The notes below the pieces were generated by a model that worked only from the letters and a program-made list of their open reading frames with translations, did not search any database and was not told the origin of the DNA. From Platerodrilus igneus (taxonomy: Eukaryota; Arthropoda; Insecta; Coleoptera; Lycidae), in the NCBI GenBank assembly GCA_036346225.1, contig JARFIW010000835.1, positions 1,163,829-1,227,828 of the forward strand: 64,000 nt of DNA, in the 5' to 3' direction. The stretch's first letter is position 1; each line of letters opens with the position of its first letter. This document shows positions 22,963 through 34,573 of this stretch, piece by piece. A program made the translations under genes and the position numbers.

Positions 22963-25900
22963 CAGTGGCGTAACTACACCCCTGCCAGCCCCCGCTATGC
23001 GGGGGGGCCCCAAGTGCAAGAAGGCCCAAACGATAATAAACTCAACTTATTCATCTTCAACGTATTTGGCAGGTAAGAAACGGTCAAGAAAATATTGCAG
23101 ATAATTCAGAAACCGCAGGTTAACGAACGTTTTCTTGATGTTACTACTAGGAACTGCTGAAATACAAGAAATAATAATTAAGATAAATACTGAACACCAC
23201 CTGCAGCCTGCATCCTTTCTTCTTTCTATCCGTTCTGTCCTATTTTGTAAGGGTTAATAAACAGATGAAAGAGACTGTAAACTTTAATAACAAAGATGTC
23301 TATATTATTCTTAAGTGATAAGTTGTATAAAGTGGTAAAGCATTATTAAACGACGTATAGTAGGGTTAGTTTGGTTTGTGGGATTTTAAATAGGAATAAA
23401 AGGGCTATTGTCTGTACAGTACAGATTCACAGGATGGCAGGTAGCTTAGTAACCTTCGCTTTCTAGAAATATAATACTAGAAAGAAATTCATTTTGTGGT
23501 TTCTAGTCAGCTGGTTGCAACGTTTTGCATTAGCTGCATTATATATAACGGAAAGGAAGTAAAAAGCATTCCAGTACGTTTTACTCAATAGTGTTGTGTT
23601 CGTATTACAGGAGGTCTTTCATATTTAAACGTAAGTATTTATATCTATTTTTATTAAACTACTATTGATTTGATCATAGTTGAAGTCGCGCTGAGAAATA
23701 CATATAAATAAATCTTTAAGCATTCAATAAAAATCATTTATATTTTGTTAATTAAAGCATTTAAAGCAAAGTATGTATGTGTTATTTGTAATTTCAAAAG
23801 GCTTTTAAATAATTATTACTTATCTAATTACATTATAATTAATTTCATTCAAAATTGCAGAAAATAATATACAATGAGCACTACAAGCGGCGCTGCAAAA
23901 AACGAAAAAGGAAACTATTGGAAGAATCAAAGAGCAAGATTCCAAAAATAAGTTCCTTTTTACTTCTAAAGAGTCCGAAAACAAGAACAATCTATGAAAG
24001 AAATTGGGCTTTCGACAGTAGCATCTACTAGTTCCGCTACAGACGAACAGCAGTCGTCAACAATTTTAAAACTCTCACCCAGGGCGCAAGTACATCACAT
24101 AATGACGGCCGCGATAGAAATTTGGAACTAGATACCACTACAATTACAGAGGTAAATGTGAGTAGTACTTTTCACTTAATGAACTATCTATGGATCTGAC
24201 GAAAGAATATCCAACCGATTTTGCACATTTTTAAAATCAATGTTTTACAACATGACAATTTAAGAAAAGAAATAATTAATTACGGATTGTGTAGACCAGA
24301 TGGTGCGTTTCCTAAAGATAATAAAAATAGAAGTTTTCAGTTCACTATTATTACTTAATAACTGCAAGCGAAAATAAAAGCAATACGTTAAACTTACCAC
24401 ACAATTCAAATGGGTGGTTGTGTTATTCTAAATTAAAAAATTGTGTTTATTGTCAACCATGTTGGCTGTTTGCTTCAGTAAGGTCAAGTTGGACGACCGG
24501 AATTAATGATTGGCAGGGTTTATCAAAAAAAATTAAAGAGCATTTGCTTGCTCAATCTCATTTAACTTGTTGTTTTATTTACGATATGTGGAAAAAATTA
24601 TACCATAGATAAGAAAGATACTCTACTATTAAAACAAGAAACTGAATTTTGGAAAAATGTTTTACACAGACTTTTCAATGTTACTTTAACACTATCCCAG
24701 CGCATGCTGTCATTTCGAGGACATAGAGAAAGTTTTCTGATTCAAAAGACAGTTACAACGGTAATTTCTTAAGTTTAGTTCATTTAATTAGTAACTATGA
24801 TCCTATATTACAAAAGTGCTTGAACGACCCAAAGGTTCAATTAAATATCTTTCCCAAAAATTCAAAACGATATTATTAATATACTTTAAGCGCACACTTA
24901 AAAATATTTTATTAAATAAAATTAGATCCGCTCCTTTTTCTCAATCATAATAGACACTACACAGGATATAACTAAGATTGATCAATTAAGTAAAATTGTA
25001 AGATATATTGATTTTAAAAAGACAGCTTGGGAGAGGTAACCAAAATAGATATTTGTGAAACTTTTGTGGGTTTTACAAAAGTAGAGTCCCAATCTGCTGA
25101 AGGACTATGTAATACTATATTAAGCAATTTAACCAACATGCAATTAGATATAAATAAATGTAGAGGGCAGGGCTACGATGGAGCTAACGTTATGAGCGGT
25201 ACGTATTCTGGCGTGCAAAGAGAATTTTAAACATAGAGCCTGCAGCCTTATATATGCACTGTAGTGCCCATAACTTAAATCTAGTCATAAATGATGCCGT
25301 TAAAGGTATAAAAGAAATAGAATCGTTTTTCTACTTTTAGAAAACATATATACATTTTTTGCTAATAGTATAGTAAGATGGAATTGGCTTTCTGTTTTTA
25401 AAGAAAATTTCACACAATTGAAACGCTTAAATCCGACACGTTGGGCGGATCGAGTAAAATCTTTAGCTGCCATAAGAATTCGGTATAAAGATATAGTAAT
25501 GTCTCTTAATAAAATTATTATGATATCAAAAAACAGATGAACGAAATGACGCAAAGCAAATATTAACTAGCATGGATAATTTTAATTTTATTTTTTTAAG
25601 TGTTTTTTTAAGTCAAATTCTAGAAGAGCTTAACAAGCTCTCACAAACTGCTCAGAGTGAAAAGGCGAATATTAATCAGATAACTCTCTTATTACAAAAA
25701 ACTTTAAAATTTTTCAAGGAAACAAGAAATAACTATTCCAACATCAAGGAGGAAGCAGCGAAAGTTGCAGGGCAATGGAATATTAAACCGGAATTTATAA
25801 AAAAAAGGCAACCAAAAATAAAAAAGCATTACGATGAATTATCCAATGATTATCGATTTAATGATGAAGAATTTAAATTTAAAATAAATGTATTTTATCG

Positions 25901-26749
25901 CGTAATGGATATTATAATTTCACAGCTGTCGAATCGTTTTAAATCGCTTTTTCATGTAAACGAAAAGTTTAATTTCTTAGAACCTAATGTATTTTTGAAT
26001 TTAACTGCAGACGATATTTTATCTAAGGCAAAACAATTGCAAAAATTTTACTACAAAGATTTAAATGATGCTATAGGTATAGAACTTACTACACTCAAAA
26101 ATAATAGACTTATTTGTGATGAATTAAAAATGTTAACGGTATCTTACAATTTTTAGAATATCTAGTACTTTCCAAATCTACAGGTTCTAGCAGTTTTCCA
26201 AACACCATAACAGCCTTAATGTTATACCTAACTTTACCCGTTAGCGTTGCAAGTGCGGAGAGATCTTTCTCAAAATTAAAATTATTAAAATTATCTTAGG
26301 AACCGCACTTCACAAGATAGATTAGACGATTTATCCTCTTAGCAGTAGAACATGACACTGCCAAAAATATGAATATAGAGGATACAATAAACGCGTTTGC
26401 AGCAAAACATGCAAGAAAAACAAAATTTTGAATTTGATTTGGAATGTCTGCTAGCTCATAGGTTTTTTACTGTATCAAATTTTTAGGTGTAAATAATTTT
26501 GTGCGGCGTATAAATATGTAGATTTAATATTAATTAACTTATAAGTTTGAATTTATGTAATTTGGTTTTATAATTAATAAAGCACTTGATTAATATAGTA
26601 TATGTATTTAATTCTATACTGCTTCCTTCTCTACATGTACTATAATTTAAAAATATGGCTAAATATAAGCCAGTAAAAGTAATACATTTTAAAGAGAGCC
26701 CACTTTAAAATTTTTGCGGGGGGGCCCAAAAATCGTAGTTACGCCACTG
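22963..26749 (+). mobile_element. hAT DNA transposon, copy 2 (3787 bp)
   Basis: It has the same CAGTGGCGTAACTAC / GTAGTTACGCCACTG termini as copy 1 and a perfect 8-bp TSD, ttccgagt, at 22955-22962 and 26750-26757. Copies 1 and 2 are co-linear throughout, including the 5'-leader intron signals. By eye I count about ten substitutions but more than twenty length differences in runs of A, T or C. This indicates recent transposition of one family. Confidence 0.95.
23874..26431 (+). pseudogene. hAT transposase, copy 2, frameshifted
   Basis: The domain order is as in copy 1: basic N-terminus from ATG 23874, TTF zinc finger in 24418-24612, RGQGYDGANVMSG in the 67-residue stretch 25027-25230, a long 194-residue intact stretch at 25572-26156, and the C-terminal dimerisation region ending at 26431. 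The 3' half is better preserved here than in copy 1, whereas copy 1 has the longer zinc-finger frame. The damage is therefore mostly copy-specific and in homopolymers. Confidence 0.85.
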
Positions 26750-26911
26750 TTCCGAGTTCTATTTAATTGTGCTTAATTGAAGTGTATCTGCGCTGATTGT
26801 ACCTTGAATGCGAAAACGATACTTTTCATAACGTATTCAATAAAAACAAAATTTTCTAGTTCAGAAGTTTTGACTAAATAAATCTAAGTTTTATGAGAAG
26901 TTGCTACTATA

Positions 26912-27406
26912 CAGTGTGTACAGTATAAAATGCAGTACATGGGGATCGTGGAAACTGTAGGAGATACGATCTTGGTTAAATGGGACAAAAGTTGCATAAT
27001 CATGAGGGTATCTCAGATCGGTTTTCAAATTTCAAAAATTTTTCATAGGTTACTAGATAGAGGCAAAAAACACAAATTTGACGATTTCTTTATTTGCTCG
27101 TAGTTAGTCTACTAATTGAAATAGAATGTTCAAATTTGGTACATCATGGTAATTCTCCATTGCGCTTCACATTTTCAACTTAGATTTTGTCTAGGGCATC
27201 TAGATTTTGCGTGACGATGTTCAACTTTTTATTTTTAAATAGCCGCCATATTGGATTTTTACATTTTTGAAATGCTGACAAAAAACCCTTTCCAAAGAGG
27301 TATAACATGGCTATGTTTGATTGAATCAAAACACTAAAAATCACATAATTATGTTTTAGTCGTAGTAGGCTTTAATTTCCATTATGACAAAGAGAAACAA
27401 TTGCTC
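26912..27406. repeat. Mariner long inverted repeat, left arm
   Basis: This 495-bp arm begins at the terminal CAGTGTGTACAG and ends at the AAGAGAAACAATTGCTC block. It is matched base for base over most of its length by the inverse of 37917-38410. Such long arms are unusual for mariner-type elements, whose terminal repeats are usually tens of bases. Confidence 0.92.
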
Positions 27407-27650
27407 TAAAAATTTTAAACTCAATTTTCAGTGGTAATAAAAACAGTAAAAAACATAGAAAATTGAAAATAAATCTGTATTAAACAGAACTTACATAACT
27501 ATGCATTAACAAAGAATAAATACAAACTAGCATCTATTCAATACAAAATATTATTTAAGCTGTTTTTAGTTGTCATTCATGTTCAGACAATTGCAAATTA
27601 ACAATCAAGGAAAAAAAATATAACAATAGTCAGCCACATGAATTCATTAT

Positions 27651-28197
27651 TTATTTTAAATGTCCAAATAACCCCCCATTTTGTTGAACACACAACCGAC
27701 ACCTTTTATAAACATCTTTACAAGATCGTCTCATCATAGTTGGAGTTATTTTATTTACGGCCTCTTGGACTGCTTGTAATTGGCCTACATTATCATACGT
27801 TTTTGAGTACACACGACTTTTTAAATGGCCCCATATAAAGAAATTTAGAGGAGTTAAATACGGTGATCTCGCCGGTCACTTAATTGGTCCCCGATTTCCA
27901 ATCCAGTTTTCATTATAGTCAGAATTAAAACAATTTCTAATAATCATAGCATTGTGGGGTGGAGCGCCATCATTTTGAAAAATCATATTGTGCAAAGTAG
28001 CGAGTGGAAGCGCCATTAGTCTATCTGCCATATTTCCCTGCAATAAATCTAAGTATCTCGCAGAGTTTAAAATTGCTTCATAAAAAAACGGACCTATAAT
28101 GTACCTTCCAATAATACCAATCCATACGTTGAATCACCATTTAACTTGATGTCTAACTTCACGGTTCAAATGTGGATTTTCATCTGACCAAAAAATT
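27651..28197 (-). pseudogene. Mariner-like transposase, C-terminal part
   Basis: From the BEL insertion point the minus strand reads IFWSDENPHLNREVRHQ, VWIGIIGRYIIGPFF, IFQNDGAPPH (second catalytic Asp), then RSPYLTPLNFFIWGHLK, and ends in GGLFGHLK at the stop 27651-27653. The family normally has SPDLNPLDFFLWG at the third site. Here the final catalytic Asp is Asn and the earlier Asp is Tyr. A TGA replaces the Trp just before PARSP. The transposase is therefore inactive irrespective of the BEL insertion. Confidence 0.88.
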
Positions 28198-28202
28198 GTA
28201 TT

Positions 28203-28607
28203 TGTTCAGCGCGGGGGGTCTTATAACTTTGTACATCCACTTACCTCCGCGGTTTTTTATTGTTCTAAGCTGCAGTTGCTATTCCTTCAACTAAGTGCAC
28301 TGTATGCGAAATTTAGTCCGTGTTACGTTGCACTTGCACTGTGTTTTTTAGGGGTTTAACAAATATATTCACATTCAGCGGCACTATGACTAACTTACGT
28401 TACCGAACGAAAAACCGACTGTTCTGCTTTGATATCCATAAGAGAGTGTTTGTTCACTACTCTTTGTCCAACTTATTTACACATGCATAAGGAATTTTTA
28501 CGGCAGGATATAAGGGAACAAGGCATGCCAGTTTTACTATTAGATTTAGAACTACAAATTTACGACTTAAAATTAACCACGCGAACGTGCGACAAAGAGA
28601 CCGAACA
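28203..28607 (-). repeat. BEL/Pao LTR (element 3' side)
   Basis: 405 bp, matching 36893-37297 with only a few substitutions by eye. A purine-rich GGTGGGCGGGA sits immediately inside it on the minus strand, in the expected position of the polypurine tract. Confidence 0.93.
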
Positions 28608-28730
28608 TCCCGCCCACCAAAATAAGTATGAACTAACTTATTTTATATTAAAAATAATTATAGCTATTAACTACGAAGCCTAAACCGACAAACTTATATA
28701 CGTGAATATATGTATACATACCATTAAATA

Positions 28731-30716
28731 TTAAGTATTTGGCAGTAAACATAGTTTCACTAGAGGACGTTTAACTAGCCCTTGGGCTGTCTTGATTGTA
28801 GGTATCCGAACGATACCGTCCCTACCAGAATGTAAATGTCTTTCATGGCAATCTAAGATAATAATTTCAGTCAAGCGATGCGACCGAGGAAGCAAAATTG
28901 GGAATTTTGCATCATGCGACAACTCAGAATTACGTAGGCGACCGCCCACCCTCAACAAATCACGACTATCTAGAAACAGACTAAGGCTACGAAGTTGTTT
29001 ACTAACAAGTTTTCCAGTTTTAATATTTGCAATGTCTTGGGCAAAAACATTTGTTTGAACTCTTTTAATCAATAAAGGTATAGCCTCTTGCTGCTGAGCT
29101 AGAGACAAGCCATCAGAATATTTTGAACGCAATTCTGCTAGACATTGAACATTACGAATGAAATGACGAATACATGTAATAATCCTACAAATTTTCTGCA
29201 GTTTTAAAAATTTATCCAACAACAAATCCAAAAAATTCGCAGACATAATGACTATTAACGACAAAGTACGATATTCGACGTCCATCTGAAATGAGTCGAT
29301 AAAGTTTGGCAGCGACGTTACTAGCCATTCTTCGCTACGACGCACTAACCAGGAAGGTCCTGTCCACAATCATGGATGATGAACCAACTCTGAAGCCAAA
29401 AGTCCACGTGAGGCACAATCCGCAGGGTTATCCTGGGACTTAACATGAAACCACGAAGATGGAGGAATACATTCTTGAATCTGCAAAATGCGATTACTAA
29501 CGAATGTCTTCCACTTATGTGAGGAACACCGAATCCAAGACAAAACAACAGTAGAATCTGACCACACGAAAATATAACTAAAGGATAAAATATCTGTATA
29601 AATATTTTTGACGAAATCTACTAAATCTGCCAAGAGTACGGCAGCACACAATTCGAGACGGGGCAATGAAACGCGATTAGTAGGAGCAACCTTCGATTTT
29701 ACGCATACTAATGGCATGGTAATATTACCTTCTAGATCGAACAAACGAAAATAGATTACAGTTGCATACCCAGCTTCAGAAGCATCGCAGAACCCATGCA
29801 ACTCCACCTTTTTGAAATTATGACATACAATGCGACTCGAAATCTCAATATTCGAAACCGCTGGCAATTCACCCAAAAAATGTTTCCATTTTTGTATGAC
29901 ATCCAATGGAGGCTCTTGGTCCCACCCGAGACCTAAAAACCAAAGATCTTGAACTAAACGTTTAGCGAACAGTACTAAAGGTGCTATCAAACCGAGACGA
30001 TCAAAAATTTTTGCGATAGCCGACAAAATATTACGCTTAGTGCAAGTGCGCTCTTCAACGTCTAAGTTGTATAAAAATGCATCTGTAAGAGCACGTCACG
30101 AAAGGCCCAAAATTTTTATTGAACCATTATCTTTATCTTGAAATGTAATTGCGTTCGAACTGGACAGGGACTCCCTCAAGTTGGACATCACTTCCGGGCA
30201 ATTACTACTCTATTTTCTTAATTGAAAACCACCACTAGAGTAACTACTTTTCAATTCACCAATTAATTGATTAGCAGCTTCAATCGAATTGCATCCAGTG
30301 ACTAAGTCATCAACATAGGTATCGCTCGCCAACACCGATGACACGAAAGGAAAATTAATCGACTCTAACCTTGCCAATACTTGAACAGTACGCAAGGCCA
30401 AAAAAGGCGACGACGAAACTCCATAAGTCACAGTATTTAATTTAAAGTCCATAATAGGATCTGACGGAGAAAATCTCCAGACGATACGTTGATAATCACG
30501 ATGAGTATCTTTAACCAAAATCTGCCGATACATTTGTTTAATGTCAGCTGTAATTACGATAGGATGTACACGAAAGTGCAATAACAAAACTGCAATGTCC
30601 TTTTGCAAAGCAGGGCCAATAGCCAAGCTATCATTTAACGACTTTCCAGATTGATCCTGGCACGAAGCATCGAAAACCATACGCAATTTGGTGGTAGTGC
30701 TATCACGCTTATGTAC
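28731..30716 (-). pseudogene. BEL/Pao pol: RT core, RNase H, integrase start
   Basis: Minus-strand order: STTTKLRMVFDAS, ADIKQMYRQI and the catalytic TYVDDLVTG (YVDD at 30306-30317). A frame change near 30200 leads to KIFDRLGLIAPL (Peptidase_A17-type connection region), the RNase H-like LPRLELCAAVLL and VWSDSTVVLSWI, then DNPADCASRG. The integrase N-terminal region follows with LLRVGGRLRNSEL and HERHLHSGRDGIV. The frame stops at 28731 only ~125 bp from the LTR, so the DDE integrase core is absent. A stop after RGLLASELVHHP (29370) also breaks the frame. Confidence 0.88.
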
Positions 30717-30720
30717 AGCA

Positions 30721-32166
30721 TGTAACGTTCCGTTTGTATGACCATTCATTATATTATAATCGTATAGCAAGCGTAGTAAATGACGCACTTCGAATATTAA
30801 TTTTGAAGCAGGCGGGGAATGGACATTAAGTAACGTCAGAGAGTTTTTGTGTTATTTTATGGTGCGGGTGTGTTAATCTATTTGTTGCAGGTCTACTCAT
30901 TGTCCACTTTTATTTGCCGTTATCTATATCCATATATATATAGAATACAAATCCATATTGGGAATTTCTAATTTGGACGAGAAAGAAAGGACCTTTAAAT
31001 TACGTATGCCGTAAGCCGTAATTGTCCAATCTATTTGGGAACAGCACACACCCCGTAATGACGCTTGTTGGTAGTTTGTTAAAATGTACACGACTCCTCA
31101 CTATGTACAGTGGTTTGATTTACCCCACAAGGTAAGCGTTGAACTGTTACTATTTTTATTTAGTGATCAGACTAGTTGCGCACGTTGGCACTGAGCTATT
31201 TTGTTCCCCCAAAACTATAAGTTGTTGTTGACAATCTGTGTCAGTGGAGCCAACATTAGAAAAGTGCGCTGTGTCGTATATTCACTCTATCCTCGCTGCC
31301 CCGTCGGCCACGTGGGATAGAAATAGATGTGTGCGCGCTGTTAGCATTTATAACTGTAAAGCTACGAGCCTTTTCAAGGTAATATAGCCATGGTGTAATT
31401 TGTTCCGTGGACGCAAGTTCATAATATGTGTAAAGCAAACCTATTCAACTAGTCCTACGTTTAGAATCCACCTAGATACAGCAGGTTTTGCATGCACCCG
31501 GATCAAAATGCATGATACTGAGTTTCAGTTCATACCCTACGTCATCAAATTGATTAACCGCATCAGCGTGAGATCCAGTTGCATACATCCCTACTTTGTT
31601 TAAAAATATAAGTTGTACATAAGAGTTTATTTTGATAGCTCTGGCCAGTGCGAACGTCGATTTAATAGTAAGTTATTGTTTATATCTGTTGCATTTAAGG
31701 CGTACTAGTAGGCGCCGTATGTTTGTTCAAATGTATATATATCTGTGTCAATTAATGTAATCCTTACAGCTATGTGTAGAAATAGAGCCAGCAACCGAAG
31801 ATAAGGTGTATCATTTCTTTTAAGATTGCATGTGCAAGTAGGGCAAATCAGAGCATTCTACACCGTGAGTTTCTCTTTATTGTTCCTTTATAATTATTAC
31901 CAAGTGCTAAAAAGCTTTCTCGACCAGTAACGAGATTCTTATTATTATAGCTAGCATTGTGTCATTACTGGTGGTGCCCACCCGATTTTGTTATCGTTAA
32001 AACCTATCTCTAATCTATACTGTTTACCGCTTACTACGGATTTGGGCTGTTAGACACCCAAACTACGACTTGTGTCAGACCCACCCCTCGCCGACTAGAG
32101 CTAGTCAACTTAAGGATATCAATCCTTTTGTCCCTTGGTGTCGTAGTGTCAAACAGGCCCGTAACA
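30721..32166 (-). mobile_element. LTR insertion in BEL pol (1446 bp)
   Basis: On the minus strand it starts TGTTACGGGCCTG and ends GGAACGTTACA. It is flanked by a 4-bp TSD, agca (30717-30720 and 32167-32170), and sits inside the RT-coding part of BEL. Read across the junctions, the BEL frame is otherwise continuous. No coding region was recognised, so it is best explained as a solo LTR, though a short non-autonomous element is possible. The orientation is inferred from the TGTTACG start shared with other LTRs here. Confidence 0.8.
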
Positions 32167-32170
32167 AGCA

Positions 32171-32807
32171 TGATGGGGAATGTAATACATTTTCTCATGA
32201 CCCGACGAATTTTCAGGCGATTTCACTTGAACCATGTGACCGCTTGTCAAATAATCCTCCATAAATTTTTTATAATCCGAATACAATTCAGGATTTTTTA
32301 GCAAACGACGTTCTAACGACAAAAATCTTTTAATACAAATTGATCTCGTACCCACAAATGAGAGTTCCGAAATTTTAAAAGGCAAGGACACTACAAAACG
32401 ACAGTCCTTGTTACGTCTATAATTTTCCACAAATTGATTTTCACACGTTTCTTCTTCAGGAGAAATGTGTTTCTTGAAGGGAATATTTTCTAATTCCCAA
32501 AATCGACGAATATCGCTGTCCAAGGGCTCAACGAAAGCACATAACGACGTAATAGAACTATTCGGGGAAACGACCTTTCCCGTTAAAAACCAACCAAAGG
32601 TTGTTTTAATAGCAACTGGCTCGTTAGCGACACCCCAACGAGACTCGTTCAACAAAACCTGAGCAAAGATTTCCGCTCCGAGTAGCATGTCAATTTTACC
32701 AGGAATATTAAAATTAGGATCAGCTAAGGCCAAAACTCGAGTATGCGACCATTCCTTGACCCCTATCGACGACGAAGGTAATTGATTACAAATGTTAGGT
32801 AAAATAT
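32171..32807 (-). pseudogene. BEL/Pao pol: protease end to RT start
   Basis: This part carries LPNICNQLPSSSI, IDMLLGAEIFAQVLL, ESRWGVANEPVAIKTTFGW, the FWELENIPF hinge and YYIPHHAC. This is the normal order between the aspartic protease and the RT fingers in BEL/Pao elements. Both ends are defined by LTR insertions. The frame is open throughout this piece. Confidence 0.88.
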
Positions 32808-34569
32808 TGTTACGATTTTTTTTCTCTCTAATTGTTGGCTCCGCTAGCCTCACGCATGGGCGCTAGTGAAACGAATTTTCCTGGCCGACACTACTTTATT
32901 ATCACCATGCTCCAAGTTAGGTGTCTGCAAAACAAAGTCTTCCGACGTAACTAGGGGTCTATTCCTTGGGTAGAGCTATGAGCAATGGGGGGGTAAGTCG
33001 AAATCTGTAGGGGGGTCACACTCAAACTAAAACAAACAGGCGCCACCAAGTCCAGATTGATTTATATTAATGGCATAGCAAATTTCTAAGGGCGGACGTG
33101 GAAACCCAAAGAAAAAAAAAAGATCGCCTTCGCTGACACAAAAGCTTGTCTTAACAGAATAAGACGCTGTTCCTGTAAGGAAGAATAATAATTAAGTCAC
33201 ATAGAAAATGGGAACACAATTTGCGTCCCTCAAGTATACCTAAAAATGCATAAAGAATATTTTCTACATAATGGAGTTATAAAAATTTAACTCTTATTGC
33301 TTTTTGTGTATCAGGTCTGATCAAACTAGATCAGAATAAAAAACTTTAAATGTGGATTATAAATTTACTAGAAAGAATTTTCTTTGTTTCAGTAAATAAA
33401 ATTCAATGTGATAAAGTAAAATGAATACTTGATATACTTGTAAAGTTGTTGTAAGGTTTATCAACTGATCCTTACTCAAATAAATTACAATTCAGTGTGA
33501 CTGGTTATGCTAAAGTTTTCTAACCCAATCAGATCTGTGTAGGTCATTTACAAATTACTATACAAAATTTTCTCTTTAAGTTAACGGTATTAAAATTAAT
33601 TTGAAGTCAAAATAATCACAAAGATATTCTCTAATTTTATCAAAAGTGGCAGTACTGTAATACTAAACATCTGTTAGCCATTGTGCAATTGTTGACGGCA
33701 TTGTTCAAACAAACAGGTGACGTAATCGCAGCTGTTAATTTATGCTGAAGCCACGTGTAGTCACATATTTACGAAACTAAGTGAAATCAAATTTGATACT
33801 GGAGAAAACCAGCTTAACTACAGGTAAACTGAATAACAATTTTGTACTTCTAACAAACAAAACGAAATAACGTGCTTTTAGAAGGAAGCACTGAGGAAAT
33901 TCTTAAATCTACTACGAACCAAATACCGGCTGTTGTCCTTGGTTGGAATGGAAACTACCTCGCCGTGCGAGATCTGCAGCTAATTATGCTTGTTTTCCAT
34001 GCTTTAATACAGGTGTTGAAGCGAAGCGGATTTCTTACATTGATTCAAGGCAGCATTACTTTTGTAGCGTAATCTTCCGTTGTCTAATCTTATTTACAAA
34101 TATAATTTTTCATTACGTAGTCTATAAGTTAAGGTTTCTAAATTGTAATTTCAAAGTGGTCGTTGCGGTTTCTAATTTGTCGTTGTGGTTTCTGACTTAT
34201 CGTTGCGGTTTCTGACTTATCGTTGCGCGTTACTCAGGAAGTGTTTCACAAAAATAAGGCGACTCGGAGGTCACTCGCCATTCTTTTCAACTGCCTCTTG
34301 TCGCTGCCTTTAACTATCGACGAGTGCCCTCGCTGCGTTCTTGCATGGTGGGAGGATCCCGGGGTGGGGTTGTCAAAACCTCTCACGCGCGCGCCAGTGG
34401 CTGTAAAATACACCGAACTCCGAAACAAATAGACTAATGACTCTAGATATTGTAATACTGTAAAAATTTGATTGTTACTCGTATCATTATTTTAGCTAAT
34501 AAAGGTATTTTAATATTCGTTGTACCTTTCCTGAATAGATTTTCTTACTGCGAAAATAAAATTGTTACA
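32808..34569 (+). mobile_element. LTR insertion in BEL pol (1762 bp)
   Basis: It starts TGTTACGATTTTT and ends AAATTGTTACA, with a 4-bp TSD, atat, at 32804-32807 and 34570-34573. Excision in silico rejoins the BEL frame cleanly. No gag or pol was recognised inside. A minisatellite with ~20-bp units (GTCGTTGCGGTTTCT variants) lies at 34155-34230. It is treated as a solo LTR of the TGTTACG group. The strand is assigned from the TGTTACG end. Confidence 0.78.
34155..34230 (+). repeat. Minisatellite, ~20-bp units
   Basis: Three to four units of GTCGTTGYGGTTTCTRAYTT in tandem, inside the 1762-bp LTR. The last units are identical, indicating recent local expansion. Confidence 0.85.
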
Positions 34570-34573
34570 ATAT

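Noticed and set aside
30210..30788. Start of the BEL RT frame at 30788
   Set aside because: Residues upstream of HAVHKRDSTTTK come from the inserted LTR (boundary 30721), so they are not part of the BEL protein.
32806..34568. 8-bp TSD attgttac suggesting a hAT insertion
   Set aside because: Shifting the boundary by two bases gives TGTTACG...GTTACA ends with a 4-bp atat duplication and rejoins the BEL frame, which fits an LTR better. No inverted hAT termini are present.
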